Shown here: positions 53,301-61,582 of the stretch, one piece after another
Layout of the letters: each line of letters opens with the position of its first letter
Position numbering within the stretch: the stretch's first letter is position 1
NCBI RefSeq assembly: GCF_003148775.1
Contig: NZ_QGGW01000004.1
Coordinates: 248,001 to 312,000, forward strand
Direction: 5' to 3'
DNA from: Roseicyclus mahoneyensis
Lineage (GTDB): Bacteria > Pseudomonadota > Alphaproteobacteria > Rhodobacterales > Rhodobacteraceae
Length of the DNA stretch: 64,000 nucleotides
Notes under the pieces: generated by a model
The model's database searches: none
What the model saw: the letters and a program-made list of their open reading frames with translations, nothing else
What the model was told of the DNA's origin: nothing
Made by a program: the position numbers and the translations under genes

Positions 53301-54089
53301 ATGCCCACCACCCCTCTTGTCACCGCCGATGAGATTGCCACGCTCGGGGCGATCAGGCTTGTCCATGTCGCGGCCAAAGAGGATGGTCCCCAGAGCATGA
53401 TCCATGTGCCGATCGAGGACTGGATCGCCGCCGCGCGGCGCAGCGCATCGGGGTTCGACGATCTTGGCCATTGGCAAGCCGCGATTGAGGCGCTTGGCGT
53501 AGGGCACGATGCCGTCAGTGTGGTGATGGATGACGGGCGGATGACCGAGGCCGCCCGGGTTTGGTTCATCTTGCAGTATTTCGGCCTTCCGGCGGTGGTG
53601 CTGAATGGCGGGATCGCAGCCCTGACCCATCCCCCGGCACAGGAGGCGCGGCACGAGGGACCGCTCAGGCTGGAGGCAGGCAGCGGCCCTGTGGGTCTGG
53701 CCGAGCGGCGCGGGCTGGCGGGGGATCTGGCAGGCGTGCAGGTGCTGGATGCGCGCACGCAAGCGGAACATTGGGGCGAGGATCTGAGGGGCAATGCCCG
53801 GGGCGGCCATCTGCCGGGGGCGGCGCTGCTGGCCCATGCCGACCTGCTGGACGGCAGCTTGATGAAGCCAGCAGACCAGATCACCGAGTTGATGGCGCGC
53901 GCCGGGATCGAGGCCGGCAAGCCCGTCGTCACCCATTGCAATGGCGGCGGACGCGGGGCGCTGGCGGCCCTTGCGGCCGTGGTCGCAGGGCAGAAGGATG
54001 TCCGGGTCTACTACCTTGGCTTCGCCGATTGGGCAGCGGACGAAAGCTGCCCTGTCCTTCGGCCCGAGGGTGCGGACAACAATTGCTGA
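53301..54089 (+). CDS. cytoplasmic two-domain rhodanese-type sulfurtransferase
   Basis: This 262-residue protein resembles thiosulfate/3-mercaptopyruvate sulfurtransferases. The N-terminal domain contains RLVHVAAKEDGPQSMIHVPI and LNGGIAALTHPPAQ. The C-terminal domain contains QVLDARTQAEHWGEDL and the active cysteine in VVTHCNGGGRGALAALA (Cys213). There is no signal peptide. The CNGGGRG loop differs from the CGSGVTA and CRKGVTA of well-studied enzymes, so specificity is uncertain. The ATG at 53301 follows CGGAG. Confidence 0.83.
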   Translation: MPTTPLVTADEIATLGAIRLVHVAAKEDGPQSMIHVPIEDWIAAARRSASGFDDLGHWQAAIEALGVGHDAVSVVMDDGRMTEAARVWFILQYFGLPAVVLNGGIAALTHPPAQEARHEGPLRLEAGSGPVGLAERRGLAGDLAGVQVLDARTQAEHWGEDLRGNARGGHLPGAALLAHADLLDGSLMKPADQITELMARAGIEAGKPVVTHCNGGGRGALAALAAVVAGQKDVRVYYLGFADWAADESCPVLRPEGADNNC

Positions 54090-54093
54090 GTGA

Positions 54094-54118
54094 TCCACCA
54101 CGCACTGGGCGTGGTGGA
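54094..54118. terminator. bidirectional terminator-like stem-loop
   Basis: TCCACCACGC, loop ACTGG and GCGTGGTGGA form a perfect 10-base stem between the convergent rhodanese and Hint-domain genes. There is no T tract on the plus strand, but the position between two gene ends fits a shared terminator. Its layout resembles the hairpin at 48765-48790. Confidence 0.6.
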
Positions 54119-54174
54119 CCCTGTCTTGGCAGGCCCGACCGGCGCGGCAAAGTGCCGGTCGAGGTCTGTCGGTC

Positions 54175-55317
54175 TCAGGCAGCGATATCCCGGGCAAGCC
54201 GGGCGCGCAGCGCGGGCGGAAGCTGGCGGGCCGAGGTGATGCGCGGCACGCCCATCTCGGCGATGGCGCGATCCGCGCCGTAGAGCGCGAGGTATTCGCC
54301 GTAATTATCGAAAGCCTGCCGCCCGACATAGTCGATATAGGTCTCGGCGGGCACAGCTTCGGCCAGAATGACCTGATGGGCCTCGGTCTCGATGTGGTAG
54401 ACGGTGTAGCTGCCGCCCAGTTCGTCCAGGGGCACAGGGCGGATCGTGGTGCCGTTGACCAGAGCACCGGCATTCACCAGCACACCATCGATCATAAGCG
54501 CATGATCGGCGGTCAGGCGCAGATCACGCAGCGGCAGGCCATCGCCCAGCGCCCCGGCGCTGATGCAGACGGGCATCAGGCGGTCGGCGGGAGCAAAGCG
54601 GGTGGCGACGGTCTGACGCCCGACCCACAAGACCGCGACCGACGCGCCATCGGCGGACAGGATGGTGTCGCCGACGCGCAGATCCTCGACCGCGACGTGG
54701 CCGTCAGGTGTTGCGATCCGCGTGCCTGCAAGGAAGCAATTGGGCTCTCCGGGTGTGGGGCCTTGAGTATTCTGCCAAGAATCCGCTTCGCCATCGGGGA
54801 AGCGACCGACGGATGATTCCGCGGCGGGTAGATCGACGATGTCTTGTCCCTGCAGATTGGCCGGATTGAGACTGGCCGAGAGAATGTCGTCGGTCAAGAA
54901 CGCCTCACCACCGCTTTCGGTGAGGACGATGAAATTATTGGCCGGATCGACCAGAAACGTATTGACCGATGTAAGCTGAAGGAATTCCACGTCCGCTATA
55001 GCACCTTGGCCCACGACATTTGTGAGCGACCCGCCACCGCCAGGTTGCGCGGACACGATGGTATAGGTGGCCGACGGTGCCAGGATGGTGCCGACAGGAA
55101 CGGTATGGGCAAGCACCATCGCGGTCGCGCTCGAGTTGGCGACCCAAAGCTCGTATCCACCTATGTCGATCGGGTTTGCGGAAACGTTGATGAATTCAAA
55201 GTAGCCATCGCGGGAACCAGATCCGATGCCGTCTCCATTAAAATCTCTGGTGAAGCTGATCGCGTGCCATTCGTTGAAGGCAATACCGCCACCCAGGACA
55301 TTCGTCGTTACAGGCAT
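54175..55317 (-). CDS. lamin-tail domain plus Hint (hedgehog/intein) domain protein
   Basis: This 380-residue protein has an N-terminal lamin-tail-like beta domain (about residues 5-170, FNEWHAISFTRDFNGDGIGS then YFEFINVSANPIDIGGYELW). A Hint domain follows, starting at Cys194 (CFLAGTRIATPDGHVAVEDL, RVGDTILSADG) and including LTADHALMIDG and VYHIETEAHQVILAEAVPAE. Hint domains cleave themselves at the N-terminal cysteine; many Rhodobacteraceae export such proteins. No classical signal peptide is seen, which fits type I secretion. The role is unknown. Confidence 0.82.
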   Translation of the reverse strand: MPVTTNVLGGGIAFNEWHAISFTRDFNGDGIGSGSRDGYFEFINVSANPIDIGGYELWVANSSATAMVLAHTVPVGTILAPSATYTIVSAQPGGGGSLTNVVGQGAIADVEFLQLTSVNTFLVDPANNFIVLTESGGEAFLTDDILSASLNPANLQGQDIVDLPAAESSVGRFPDGEADSWQNTQGPTPGEPNCFLAGTRIATPDGHVAVEDLRVGDTILSADGASVAVLWVGRQTVATRFAPADRLMPVCISAGALGDGLPLRDLRLTADHALMIDGVLVNAGALVNGTTIRPVPLDELGGSYTVYHIETEAHQVILAEAVPAETYIDYVGRQAFDNYGEYLALYGADRAIAEMGVPRITSARQLPPALRARLARDIAA

Positions 55318-55345
55318 TGCGCCCTCCTAAAAAAGACAATCAGAA

Positions 55346-55363
55346 TTGGGAGAAAAGTCCCAA
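55346..55363. promoter_or_regulatory. stem-loop in the Hint/DUF6916-like divergent gap
   Basis: TTGGGA-GAAAAG-TCCCAA is an inverted repeat with 6-base arms, 28 bases before the Hint gene start in the 221-base gap 55318-55538. It may be an operator or a leader hairpin of the Hint mRNA. Nothing else in the gap is convincing. Confidence 0.4.
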
Positions 55364-55538
55364 CGCCGGAACAGCCGCATCGTGACACGCTCTTGCGCGC
55401 GGCCTTGGATGCGATCATCTGCGCCGTCACCCGGGGCTGTCTGTGCCAATTCACACAGACGAAACGCATGGCTTCGGGCCCTTGCATCGCGGACCACAGG
55501 CGCGCCACAAGCATGAAACCGCGAAAAAGGACGCCGCC

Positions 55539-55874
55539 ATGACCATCGACCTTGTTACCGCCACCGCCGACAGTTTTCGCCCCCATATCGGGCAGGATTT
55601 CACCGTCAACAGCGTGGCGGGGCCCTTGGTCTTGCGGCTGGACAACATCAAGATCTTCGAAGGCTCCACGGTGCGCGACAATCATCTCGAGATCGGAGGC
55701 GTGGTTTACCCGCCGCGAAAGGCGTTTGCCCTGACGCTGATCGGCCCGCGCGAGCCGGTGCTGCGGCCGGGCCTGATGGCGCTGAGCTATCCGCATATCG
55801 GGCCGCTGACGCTGTTCGTGTCGCCCTTCCGGCAAGATCATGATTGCACCTTGTACGAAGCGGTATTCAACTAA
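55539..55874 (+). CDS. DUF6916-like small protein
   Basis: This 111-residue protein has FRPHIGQDFTVNSVAGPLVL, later RKAFALTLIGPREPVLRPGL and the ending TLYEAVFN. I recognise this as the DUF6916 pattern (a small beta-rich protein ending in YEAVFN), recalled as occurring near tail-collar (Mdp-like) genes; no search was run. The function is unknown. The ATG at 55539 gives the compact form; an upstream frame lacks the pattern. It faces the GNAT gene with a 6-base gap. Confidence 0.68.
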   Translation: MTIDLVTATADSFRPHIGQDFTVNSVAGPLVLRLDNIKIFEGSTVRDNHLEIGGVVYPPRKAFALTLIGPREPVLRPGLMALSYPHIGPLTLFVSPFRQDHDCTLYEAVFN

Positions 55875-55880
55875 GCTTAC

Positions 55881-56411
55881 TCAGATCTCGCGCGGGCCGG
55901 TGGCAGGCCGCCATTCCAGCGCGACATGATGGCCCGTTTGGCCGGTTGGTGTGAAACCGTGCCTGAGGTAGAGCCGCAGCGCCGGACTGGCGCGTTCCAC
56001 GTTCAGCCTTACGGGCACTTTTCCGCCATGCGCCTCGTTCATCAAGCTGCGCAAGATATCGGTGCCAATGCCGCGCCCCCGCGCCTCGGGCAGCAGCGAG
56101 AAATCGATGATGCGCAGGCAAGCATCTTGCCGCTGGACATAAAGCCGCCCGATATCCACTGCGCCCTGCGTGATGATCCGGCGTATCGCGTCGGGAAATG
56201 TCACCTGATAGTGGCGATCTTGCAGGTCGAACTGGCGGCGCAGAAAAGCCTGCTTTTCCGCCTCGCTCCAGAGGGTCAGGCGAAACTCCCACTCCCGCGT
56301 GCTGGCATAGACGCGGAAGAGGAAATCGGTGTCAGTGGCATGGATCACGCGGAACGCGATCTGCCGACTGTCCGGCTTTGGCGCCTGTTGCTGCGTCACC
56401 GGCATTCCCAT
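55881..56411 (-). CDS. GNAT-family N-acetyltransferase
   Basis: This 176-residue protein has the GNAT core: FRVIHATDTDFLFRVYASTR at the N-terminus, the acetyl-CoA loop LLPEARGRGIGTDILRSLMN (RGRGIG) and ASPALRLYLRHGFTPTG near the end. The acceptor is unknown. The ATG at 56411 lies two bases after the tail-collar gene stop, so the two genes are co-transcribed; a TTG at 56417 is an alternative start. Confidence 0.82.
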   Translation of the reverse strand: MGMPVTQQQAPKPDSRQIAFRVIHATDTDFLFRVYASTREWEFRLTLWSEAEKQAFLRRQFDLQDRHYQVTFPDAIRRIITQGAVDIGRLYVQRQDACLRIIDFSLLPEARGRGIGTDILRSLMNEAHGGKVPVRLNVERASPALRLYLRHGFTPTGQTGHHVALEWRPATGPREI

Positions 56412-56413
56412 GA

Positions 56414-56941
56414 TCAATCCCGAGTCGGGAAAATGCCCACCAGCGCGATCTGGTAATTCAATACCAGGAACGGCTGCATGTTGTTGAAGGGCATGTTGCC
56501 GCCCACAGCGCCAATCTGCACCGAAGAGGCCGCCATCACCACATCGGGCGCCCGGCCGGGCGGGACGTAGATATTCGCCTGAGCGAACATGTTGCCGACA
56601 GGGTCGGTGCCCGCGGGAGGACCGTTTTCAACCATGAGCGATGCAGGATGCGTGTGGGCGGGCATATTGGGCGGGGTCAGGGTCGTCGTCTCGCTGCCCG
56701 CTCGCTCGCCCAAGGTGTATCCGCTGCCGCCGGGCGCGTTGCCCTGGCCCACCGGCACCCGCCCGCGCAGGTCGGGACGCGCGAACGTCGTCACGCCATC
56801 GCCGCCATAAGTCGTCCCAAGCAGCGCGAACAACGCATTGTTCGCCGCGATCGATGTGAGCGCCCCGTCGCACAGTGCGAACCCCCGCGCCGCATAATTG
56901 AAGCCGACCAGATAGATCTGGCCGATGAATGGCTCCGCCAT
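56414..56941 (-). CDS. phage tail-collar domain protein, microcystin-dependent-protein-like
   Basis: This 175-residue protein starts MAEPFIGQIYLVGFNYAARG and then FALCDGALTSIAANNALFAL, LGTTYGGDGVTTFARPDLRG. It matches the short tail-collar (Mdp-like) family found outside prophages. No other phage structural genes are nearby. The middle (TPPNMPAHTHPASL) holds the usual HTH histidines. The ATG at 56941 follows GGGGGAA. It heads a two-gene operon with the GNAT gene. Confidence 0.85.
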   Translation of the reverse strand: MAEPFIGQIYLVGFNYAARGFALCDGALTSIAANNALFALLGTTYGGDGVTTFARPDLRGRVPVGQGNAPGGSGYTLGERAGSETTTLTPPNMPAHTHPASLMVENGPPAGTDPVGNMFAQANIYVPPGRAPDVVMAASSVQIGAVGGNMPFNNMQPFLVLNYQIALVGIFPTRD

Positions 56942-57117
56942 GATTCCCCCGTTTTGAATATTCAGATTGAATCTATATCGCCGGATTCTCAACTAAATGC
57001 CTTCAAAATAGCACTTTTTACACAGCCGGAGATCGCCTTACCCGTAGGTAAGATTCAAAACGATAGTTCGTCAACTTGTTTAAGCGATGAGAGGAAATCT
57101 TTCGCGTGAACAGCGGC
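56942..57117. promoter_or_regulatory. AT-rich region with palindrome upstream of the tail-collar gene
   Basis: This 176-base gap is visibly richer in A and T than its surroundings. CTTACC-CGTA-GGTAAG (57037-57052) is a perfect inverted repeat with 6-base arms, about 95 bases before the tail-collar start. A second AT-rich stretch around 56955-56985 could hold the promoter. The regulator is unknown. The TRAP permease gene ends at the right side without a clear terminator. Confidence 0.5.
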
Positions 57118-59100
57118 TCAGGCGGGCGCGCGCGCCATCCCCCGGCTGCCCCACCAGTTCAGGCCAAGGATGACGAGGATCAGCGCGACCCCCGCAACCT
57201 CGACCCGCAGGTCGGGCCAGAACACCGCGATCACGCCGGGCACAAGCGCCGCGCGCTGCCACAGCGCCATGGAACGCCACAAGAACCCCTCGAGCGTGGC
57301 GGCGAAGGCGACCAGCGCGATGATGGCGATCGCCCCGCTCCAGATCACCAGCGGCAGGGGGCCGCCCAGAATGATCTCTTCGTTGAACACCATGAAGAGC
57401 GGGATGAGATAGAGGCCCTTGGCGTATTTCCACGCCTGAAGGCTGGTCTCCATCGGTTTCGACCCGGCGATGGCCGCGCCCGCAAAACCCGCAAGCGCCA
57501 CGGGCGGCGTGACGTTGCTGTCTTGCGAATACCAGAACACCACCAGATGGGCGATCAGGATCGGGATGCCGAATTCCTGCGTCAGCGCCGGACCGACAAG
57601 GATGATCAGCACGATATAGGCCGCCGTCACCGGCAGCCCCATGCCAAGGATCAGGCTGGCGATCAGCACCAAGAGCAGCGCCAGCAGCAGGTTGCCGCCC
57701 GAAAAGGCGATCATCATCGACGAGAACTTGAGCCCGAGCCCCGTCAGGCCGACGACGCCCACGATGATGCCCGCCACGGCGCAGGCCATGGAGACGGCGA
57801 CAGCGTTGCGCGCACCCAGTTCCAACGCCTGAAGCGTCAGCGCCACGCCCCGCTGGCACATGGCGACAAAGCCCGCTGCCGTGGGTCCGTTGGCGGCGTA
57901 GGTCCACAGCGCCTTGGCTGCCGCCGCCGCAAGAATGGACAGGATCGCGTAAAAACCCACGCGCATGGGCGAATAGCCCGCGACCAGCAGCGCCACCAGC
58001 GCCACCAGCGGCAAGAGGAAATGCCAGCCCTCAGCCAAGACCTTGCGGACGCTGGGCAATTCATCTGCGGACATGCCGGTCATGCCCTGTTTCACGGCGG
58101 CGATATGCACGAGCAGATAGACCGCCCCGAAATAGAGGATGGCGGGAAAGATCGAGACAAGCACGATGTCGACGTAAGGCACGCGGGTGAATTCCGACAT
58201 CAGGAAGGCCCCCGCCCCCATCAGCGGTGGCATGATCTGCCCGCCGGTCGAGGCCGCAGCCTCGATCCCGCCCGCCTGCGCGGGACGGTAGCCAAGCCGC
58301 TTCATCAGCGGGATGGTGAAGGCACCGGTGGTGACCACATTGGCGATGGCCGAGCCCGAGATGGAGCCCATGCCGGCGCTGGCGATAACGGCGGCCTTGG
58401 CCGGGCCGCCGCGCTGACGGCCCGTTGCGGCATAGGCGAGATCGATGAAGAACTTGCCCGCACCGGTGACTTCCAGAAAGGCGCCAAAGAGGACGAAGAC
58501 GAAGATGAAGGTCGCGGCCACGCCCAGCGGGATGCCGTAGATCCCTTCGGCCCCGAGCGTCATCTGGCTGGCGAGGCGTTCCAGCGAATATCCGCGGTGG
58601 TTGAGGATGCCGGGCATCCAGTCGGCGAGGAAGGGCAACTCGCCCCGGCTGCCCGCAAAAGCATAGGCGATGAAACACGCCCCGATGATCGTCATGCCAA
58701 GGCCCACGGCCCGCCGCGCGCCCTCCAGCACCACGATCATGGTCAACACGCCCATCCAGACATCGATGTCGCGCGGAAAGACCTGATTGGCGATGATGTC
58801 GATGTTGAGCGGCACCCATGCCCCCACCACCACGCCGCACACGATCAGCACCGCGTCGATGGCCCAGCCAAGTGCGCCCCGCGGGCGGTGGCGGCCAAAG
58901 ACCGGGTAGATCAGGAAACACAGGACAAGAATGAAGCCCAGATGGATGGGCCGCTGAAAGAACAGGCCCAGCGGTTGGAGGCCCGCCGCATAAAGCTGGA
59001 ACAGCGACAGCGCGATGCCCACGATGGTGATGACGCGCAGCACGATGGCGGGCTGCGGGGCCTCATAGGGGCGCATGTCGACGTCGGGCTCGGTGACCAT
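57118..59100 (-). CDS. TRAP transporter fused permease, TAXI type (DctQ-DctM fusion)
   Basis: This 660-residue membrane protein joins a small DctQ-like part (about residues 20-120) to a large DctM-like part. The family stretches FGAFLEVTGAGKFFIDLAYA and AVIASAGMGSISGSAIANVV are visible, followed by IEAAASTGGQIMPPLMGAGA. It moves a solute delivered by the TAXI binding protein using an ion gradient. Its start touches the stop of the DUF1850 gene. Confidence 0.92.
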   Translation of the reverse strand: MVTEPDVDMRPYEAPQPAIVLRVITIVGIALSLFQLYAAGLQPLGLFFQRPIHLGFILVLCFLIYPVFGRHRPRGALGWAIDAVLIVCGVVVGAWVPLNIDIIANQVFPRDIDVWMGVLTMIVVLEGARRAVGLGMTIIGACFIAYAFAGSRGELPFLADWMPGILNHRGYSLERLASQMTLGAEGIYGIPLGVAATFIFVFVLFGAFLEVTGAGKFFIDLAYAATGRQRGGPAKAAVIASAGMGSISGSAIANVVTTGAFTIPLMKRLGYRPAQAGGIEAAASTGGQIMPPLMGAGAFLMSEFTRVPYVDIVLVSIFPAILYFGAVYLLVHIAAVKQGMTGMSADELPSVRKVLAEGWHFLLPLVALVALLVAGYSPMRVGFYAILSILAAAAAKALWTYAANGPTAAGFVAMCQRGVALTLQALELGARNAVAVSMACAVAGIIVGVVGLTGLGLKFSSMMIAFSGGNLLLALLLVLIASLILGMGLPVTAAYIVLIILVGPALTQEFGIPILIAHLVVFWYSQDSNVTPPVALAGFAGAAIAGSKPMETSLQAWKYAKGLYLIPLFMVFNEEIILGGPLPLVIWSGAIAIIALVAFAATLEGFLWRSMALWQRAALVPGVIAVFWPDLRVEVAGVALILVILGLNWWGSRGMARAPA

Positions 59101-59570
59101 CAGTTCTCATCTCCTGTCAGGGCGATCCGCACCCGGTCGCGGGGGGCCAGCGCAGACAGCGACACGACCGTGTCGCCGACCTGTAAACGGTGATCGACCT
59201 CCGGCCCGCCGGGGCGCAGCACATAGGCGTCACCGGGCACGGGTTCGTCGATATCAAGAATGAAGTATCCGCCCTGCCCGTCCGACACCTGCCGCCCGCG
59301 ACCGGGGATATGGTCGAGACCCGCGGCGAAATCGGGCAGATGCGTGCGGACCAGCACCATCCGGCCATCGCGGTTCTCATAGCAGTCCGACACTTCGAAC
59401 CCCTGCACGGAATGATGCCAGAGCACACACCAGCCCGCCCCGACGGGGACGGGCAGGCGCGCAATCTCGGTGCCGTCGGACCGCGTGGCGACCAACTCGC
59501 CCGCGGTGGCGGCGTTCGGGCCGGCGAGAAGGAGGAGGGCAAGAAGCCCCCCTCCGATCCCCGGTCTCAC
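59100..59570 (-). CDS. exported DUF1850 protein linked to TAXI TRAP transporter
   Basis: This 156-residue protein has a signal peptide (GGGLLALLLLAGPNAATA) and the DUF1850 core GWCVLWHHSVQGFEVSDCYE then VLVRTHLPDFAAGLDHIPG. DUF1850 genes regularly lie beside TAXI-type TRAP transporters; the role is not established. It overlaps the binding-protein gene by four bases and the permease gene by one, so the three form one operon. Confidence 0.85.
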   Translation of the reverse strand: MRPGIGGGLLALLLLAGPNAATAGELVATRSDGTEIARLPVPVGAGWCVLWHHSVQGFEVSDCYENRDGRMVLVRTHLPDFAAGLDHIPGRGRQVSDGQGGYFILDIDEPVPGDAYVLRPGGPEVDHRLQVGDTVVSLSALAPRDRVRIALTGDEN

Positions 59571-60529
59571 GGACGCAGCGCGTCCGGGATGTCGGCGCCG
59601 ATTTCCTCGTAGTAGCGGATGGCACCGGGATGCAACGGCACGGGGGTCGCTGTCATCGTGAACTCGACGGTGGTCTCGTTGGCCGCCGGGTGGACCGCCT
59701 GCAGATCGGCGATGTTCTCGAACATGGCGCGGGTGATCGCATAGGCCAGATCATCGGACATCTCCGAGGACACGACCAGAACGTTCGGGATGCCCAGAAC
59801 CGTGGTGTCGCCGTCGATCCCGGTGTAGCTGCCGCCGGGCAATGTGGTGACGGCAAAGGTGGCATCGGCCTCGCGCGCGGCGGTCAGCTCGGCCTCGGTC
59901 AACTCGATCATGACGATGCTCTGGGTGGTCGCAAGGTTCAGGATCGACGAGGTGGGCGCGCCGACAGACCAGAAGCCCGCGTCGATGTCGCCATTGGCCA
60001 GCGCGTCGGCGGTCTCGTTGAAGTTGAGGCGCTGTTCGTCAATGTCGTCATAGGTGATGCCGTTGGCCTGCAAGATCGCATCCGCGTTGACCTCGGTGCC
60101 CGAGCCTGGTGCGCCGACGGACACGCGCTTGCCGCGCAGATCCTCAAGCGAGGTGATGCCGCTGCTTTCGAGCGCCACGATCTGCACCATGTTGGCGTAG
60201 ACCGAGGCCAGACCACGCACCATAGGCAGTTGCTGGCCCTCGAACCGGCCCGTGCCGTTATAGGCCTGCGCGACCGTGTCGGCGAGCGCCAGAGCCATGT
60301 CGGCGTCGCCCGTGGCGATCAGGCCCATGTTCTCGACCGAGGCGCCGGTGACTTCGGCGGTGGCCGAATAGCCCTCGACCTGTGCGTTGATGATCTCGGC
60401 CAGACCGCCGCCGATCGGATAATAGACGCCGCCGGTGCCGCCCGTGGCGATCGAAAGCTGTTCCTGCGCAAAGGCGGGAACGGCCGTGGCGACAAGCGTG
60501 CTGGCCGCGAGAGCCTTGAAGAACGACAT
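59567..60529 (-). CDS. TAXI-family TRAP transporter solute-binding protein
   Basis: This 320-residue periplasmic protein has a signal peptide (MSFFKALAASTLVATAVPAFA) and a mature start EQLSIATGGTGGVYYPIGGG, the hallmark of the TAXI family. KRVSVGAPGSGTEVNADAIL is the second family stretch. AGGGAGGT lies about 10 bases before the ATG at 60529. The solute cannot be predicted; glutamate/glutamine and other small acids are known for relatives. Confidence 0.92.
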   Translation of the reverse strand: MSFFKALAASTLVATAVPAFAQEQLSIATGGTGGVYYPIGGGLAEIINAQVEGYSATAEVTGASVENMGLIATGDADMALALADTVAQAYNGTGRFEGQQLPMVRGLASVYANMVQIVALESSGITSLEDLRGKRVSVGAPGSGTEVNADAILQANGITYDDIDEQRLNFNETADALANGDIDAGFWSVGAPTSSILNLATTQSIVMIELTEAELTAAREADATFAVTTLPGGSYTGIDGDTTVLGIPNVLVVSSEMSDDLAYAITRAMFENIADLQAVHPAANETTVEFTMTATPVPLHPGAIRYYEEIGADIPDALRP

Positions 60530-60583
60530 GGTTTTTACCTCCCTGAAAGGTTTGTTGTCCGGCTGTTCTAATGAACAAGAGGC

Positions 60584-60609
60584 CGCGCGCCAAGCCCTTG
60601 GGGCGCGCG
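60584..60609 (-). terminator. stem-loop between lysR and TAXI binding-protein genes
   Basis: CGCGCGCC and GGCGCGCG form 8-base arms with a 10-base loop, in the 90-base gap after the LysR gene stop on this strand. It probably terminates the LysR transcript ahead of the TRAP operon. No clear T tract follows. Confidence 0.5.
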
Positions 60610-60619
60610 CCATCCCCGC

Positions 60620-61477
60620 TCAGGCCACGCGCGCATCCAGATGACCCCGCATCAAGGACAGCACCCGGCGATAGGCGCCGCGATGACGGTTGCGCAGATG
60701 GACCGCGCCATAAACCGGCTGGTCGATCTGCGGAGCATCCGCCACGCGCTGGGCCTGCCCTGCGGCCGCAAGCTCCCGCGCGGTGTCGCGGGTGACATAG
60801 GTGCTGCCGCCCAAGCCTGTCAGAAGGCCACGGATCACGGCGTTCTGCCCGCTCGACACCGCGCCCACCGACAGCATCGGCAGACGTTCGGCATGGGTTG
60901 CGGAAAAGGCCGGGGCGTAGTTGGGCAAGACGTAGGTATCGGACCGGACTTGGGCCAGCGTCGTGGCCTCGGTCGAGACCATGACATAGGCGACCGCGCC
61001 CAGCGTCTCGAAATGCAGGTCGGGGTGGGGTTTGGGCGTGTAATGCACCGCCACATCCAGAGCGCCCGCCATCACGTCCGTGCACATCTGCGCGGAATAA
61101 TCCGCCTCGACATAAAGGGCCGTGCCGGGCAGCGCGTCTTGCAGGGCGGCCACCATGGCCGCGACGCGGTCGCCCAGCAGATCGTGCTGAATGCCGATGC
61201 GCATGGTCATCGCAGAACTTCCCGCCGCTTGCACCGATTGGCGCGCGGCCATCCAGCCGCGGCGCAGGCTGCGGGCATGGGGTTCGAACCGCAGCCCTTC
61301 GGTGGTCAGCGCGGTGCCCGACCGGCTGCGATCCAGCAAGCGGCAGCCCAGCGCCTGTTCCAGCGCGCCGATCCGCCCCGAGACGGTCGATTGCGTCACC
61401 CCCAGCCGCACCGCCGTGCGGTTGAAGCTGCGCGTGTCGCACAGGTCCAGGAAGGTCTCCAGCTGGTCGAAGGTCAT
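60620..61477 (-). CDS. LysR-family transcriptional regulator
   Basis: This 285-residue regulator has an N-terminal winged helix (MTFDQLETFLDLCDTRSFNR then TAVRLGVTQSTVSGRIGALE) and a C-terminal effector domain. The start at 61477 gives the standard LysR N-terminus. It is divergent from the dimethylglycine dehydrogenase-type gene, the usual layout for a LysR protein and its target, and is followed on the same strand by the TAXI TRAP operon. Its inducer is unknown. Confidence 0.92.
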   Translation of the reverse strand: MTFDQLETFLDLCDTRSFNRTAVRLGVTQSTVSGRIGALEQALGCRLLDRSRSGTALTTEGLRFEPHARSLRRGWMAARQSVQAAGSSAMTMRIGIQHDLLGDRVAAMVAALQDALPGTALYVEADYSAQMCTDVMAGALDVAVHYTPKPHPDLHFETLGAVAYVMVSTEATTLAQVRSDTYVLPNYAPAFSATHAERLPMLSVGAVSSGQNAVIRGLLTGLGGSTYVTRDTARELAAAGQAQRVADAPQIDQPVYGAVHLRNRHRGAYRRVLSLMRGHLDARVA

Positions 61478-61485
61478 GTGTGGCC

Positions 61486-61507
61486 CCTGATCGGTAAACC
61501 TGATCAA
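61486..61507. promoter_or_regulatory. repeat in the LysR/flavoprotein divergent promoter
   Basis: CCTGATCGG (61486-61494) and CCTGATCAA (61499-61507) are a direct repeat of CCTGATC with 13-base period, each centred on a palindromic GATC. It lies 9-30 bases before the LysR start in a 105-base divergent gap and is a candidate LysR binding site. A repeat period of 13 is not a standard LysR interval, so this is tentative. Confidence 0.4.
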
Positions 61508-61582
61508 AACATATCCCGCAATCGAATTGAACTGTTGTCTGGGGCGGCGAATACTCGGGGCATCACAGGCCGGGACAAGCAC

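Noticed and set aside
56414-56941. A prophage, suggested by the tail-collar gene
   Set aside because: No capsid, terminase, integrase, lysis or other tail genes are near; the short Mdp-like form is common outside phages.
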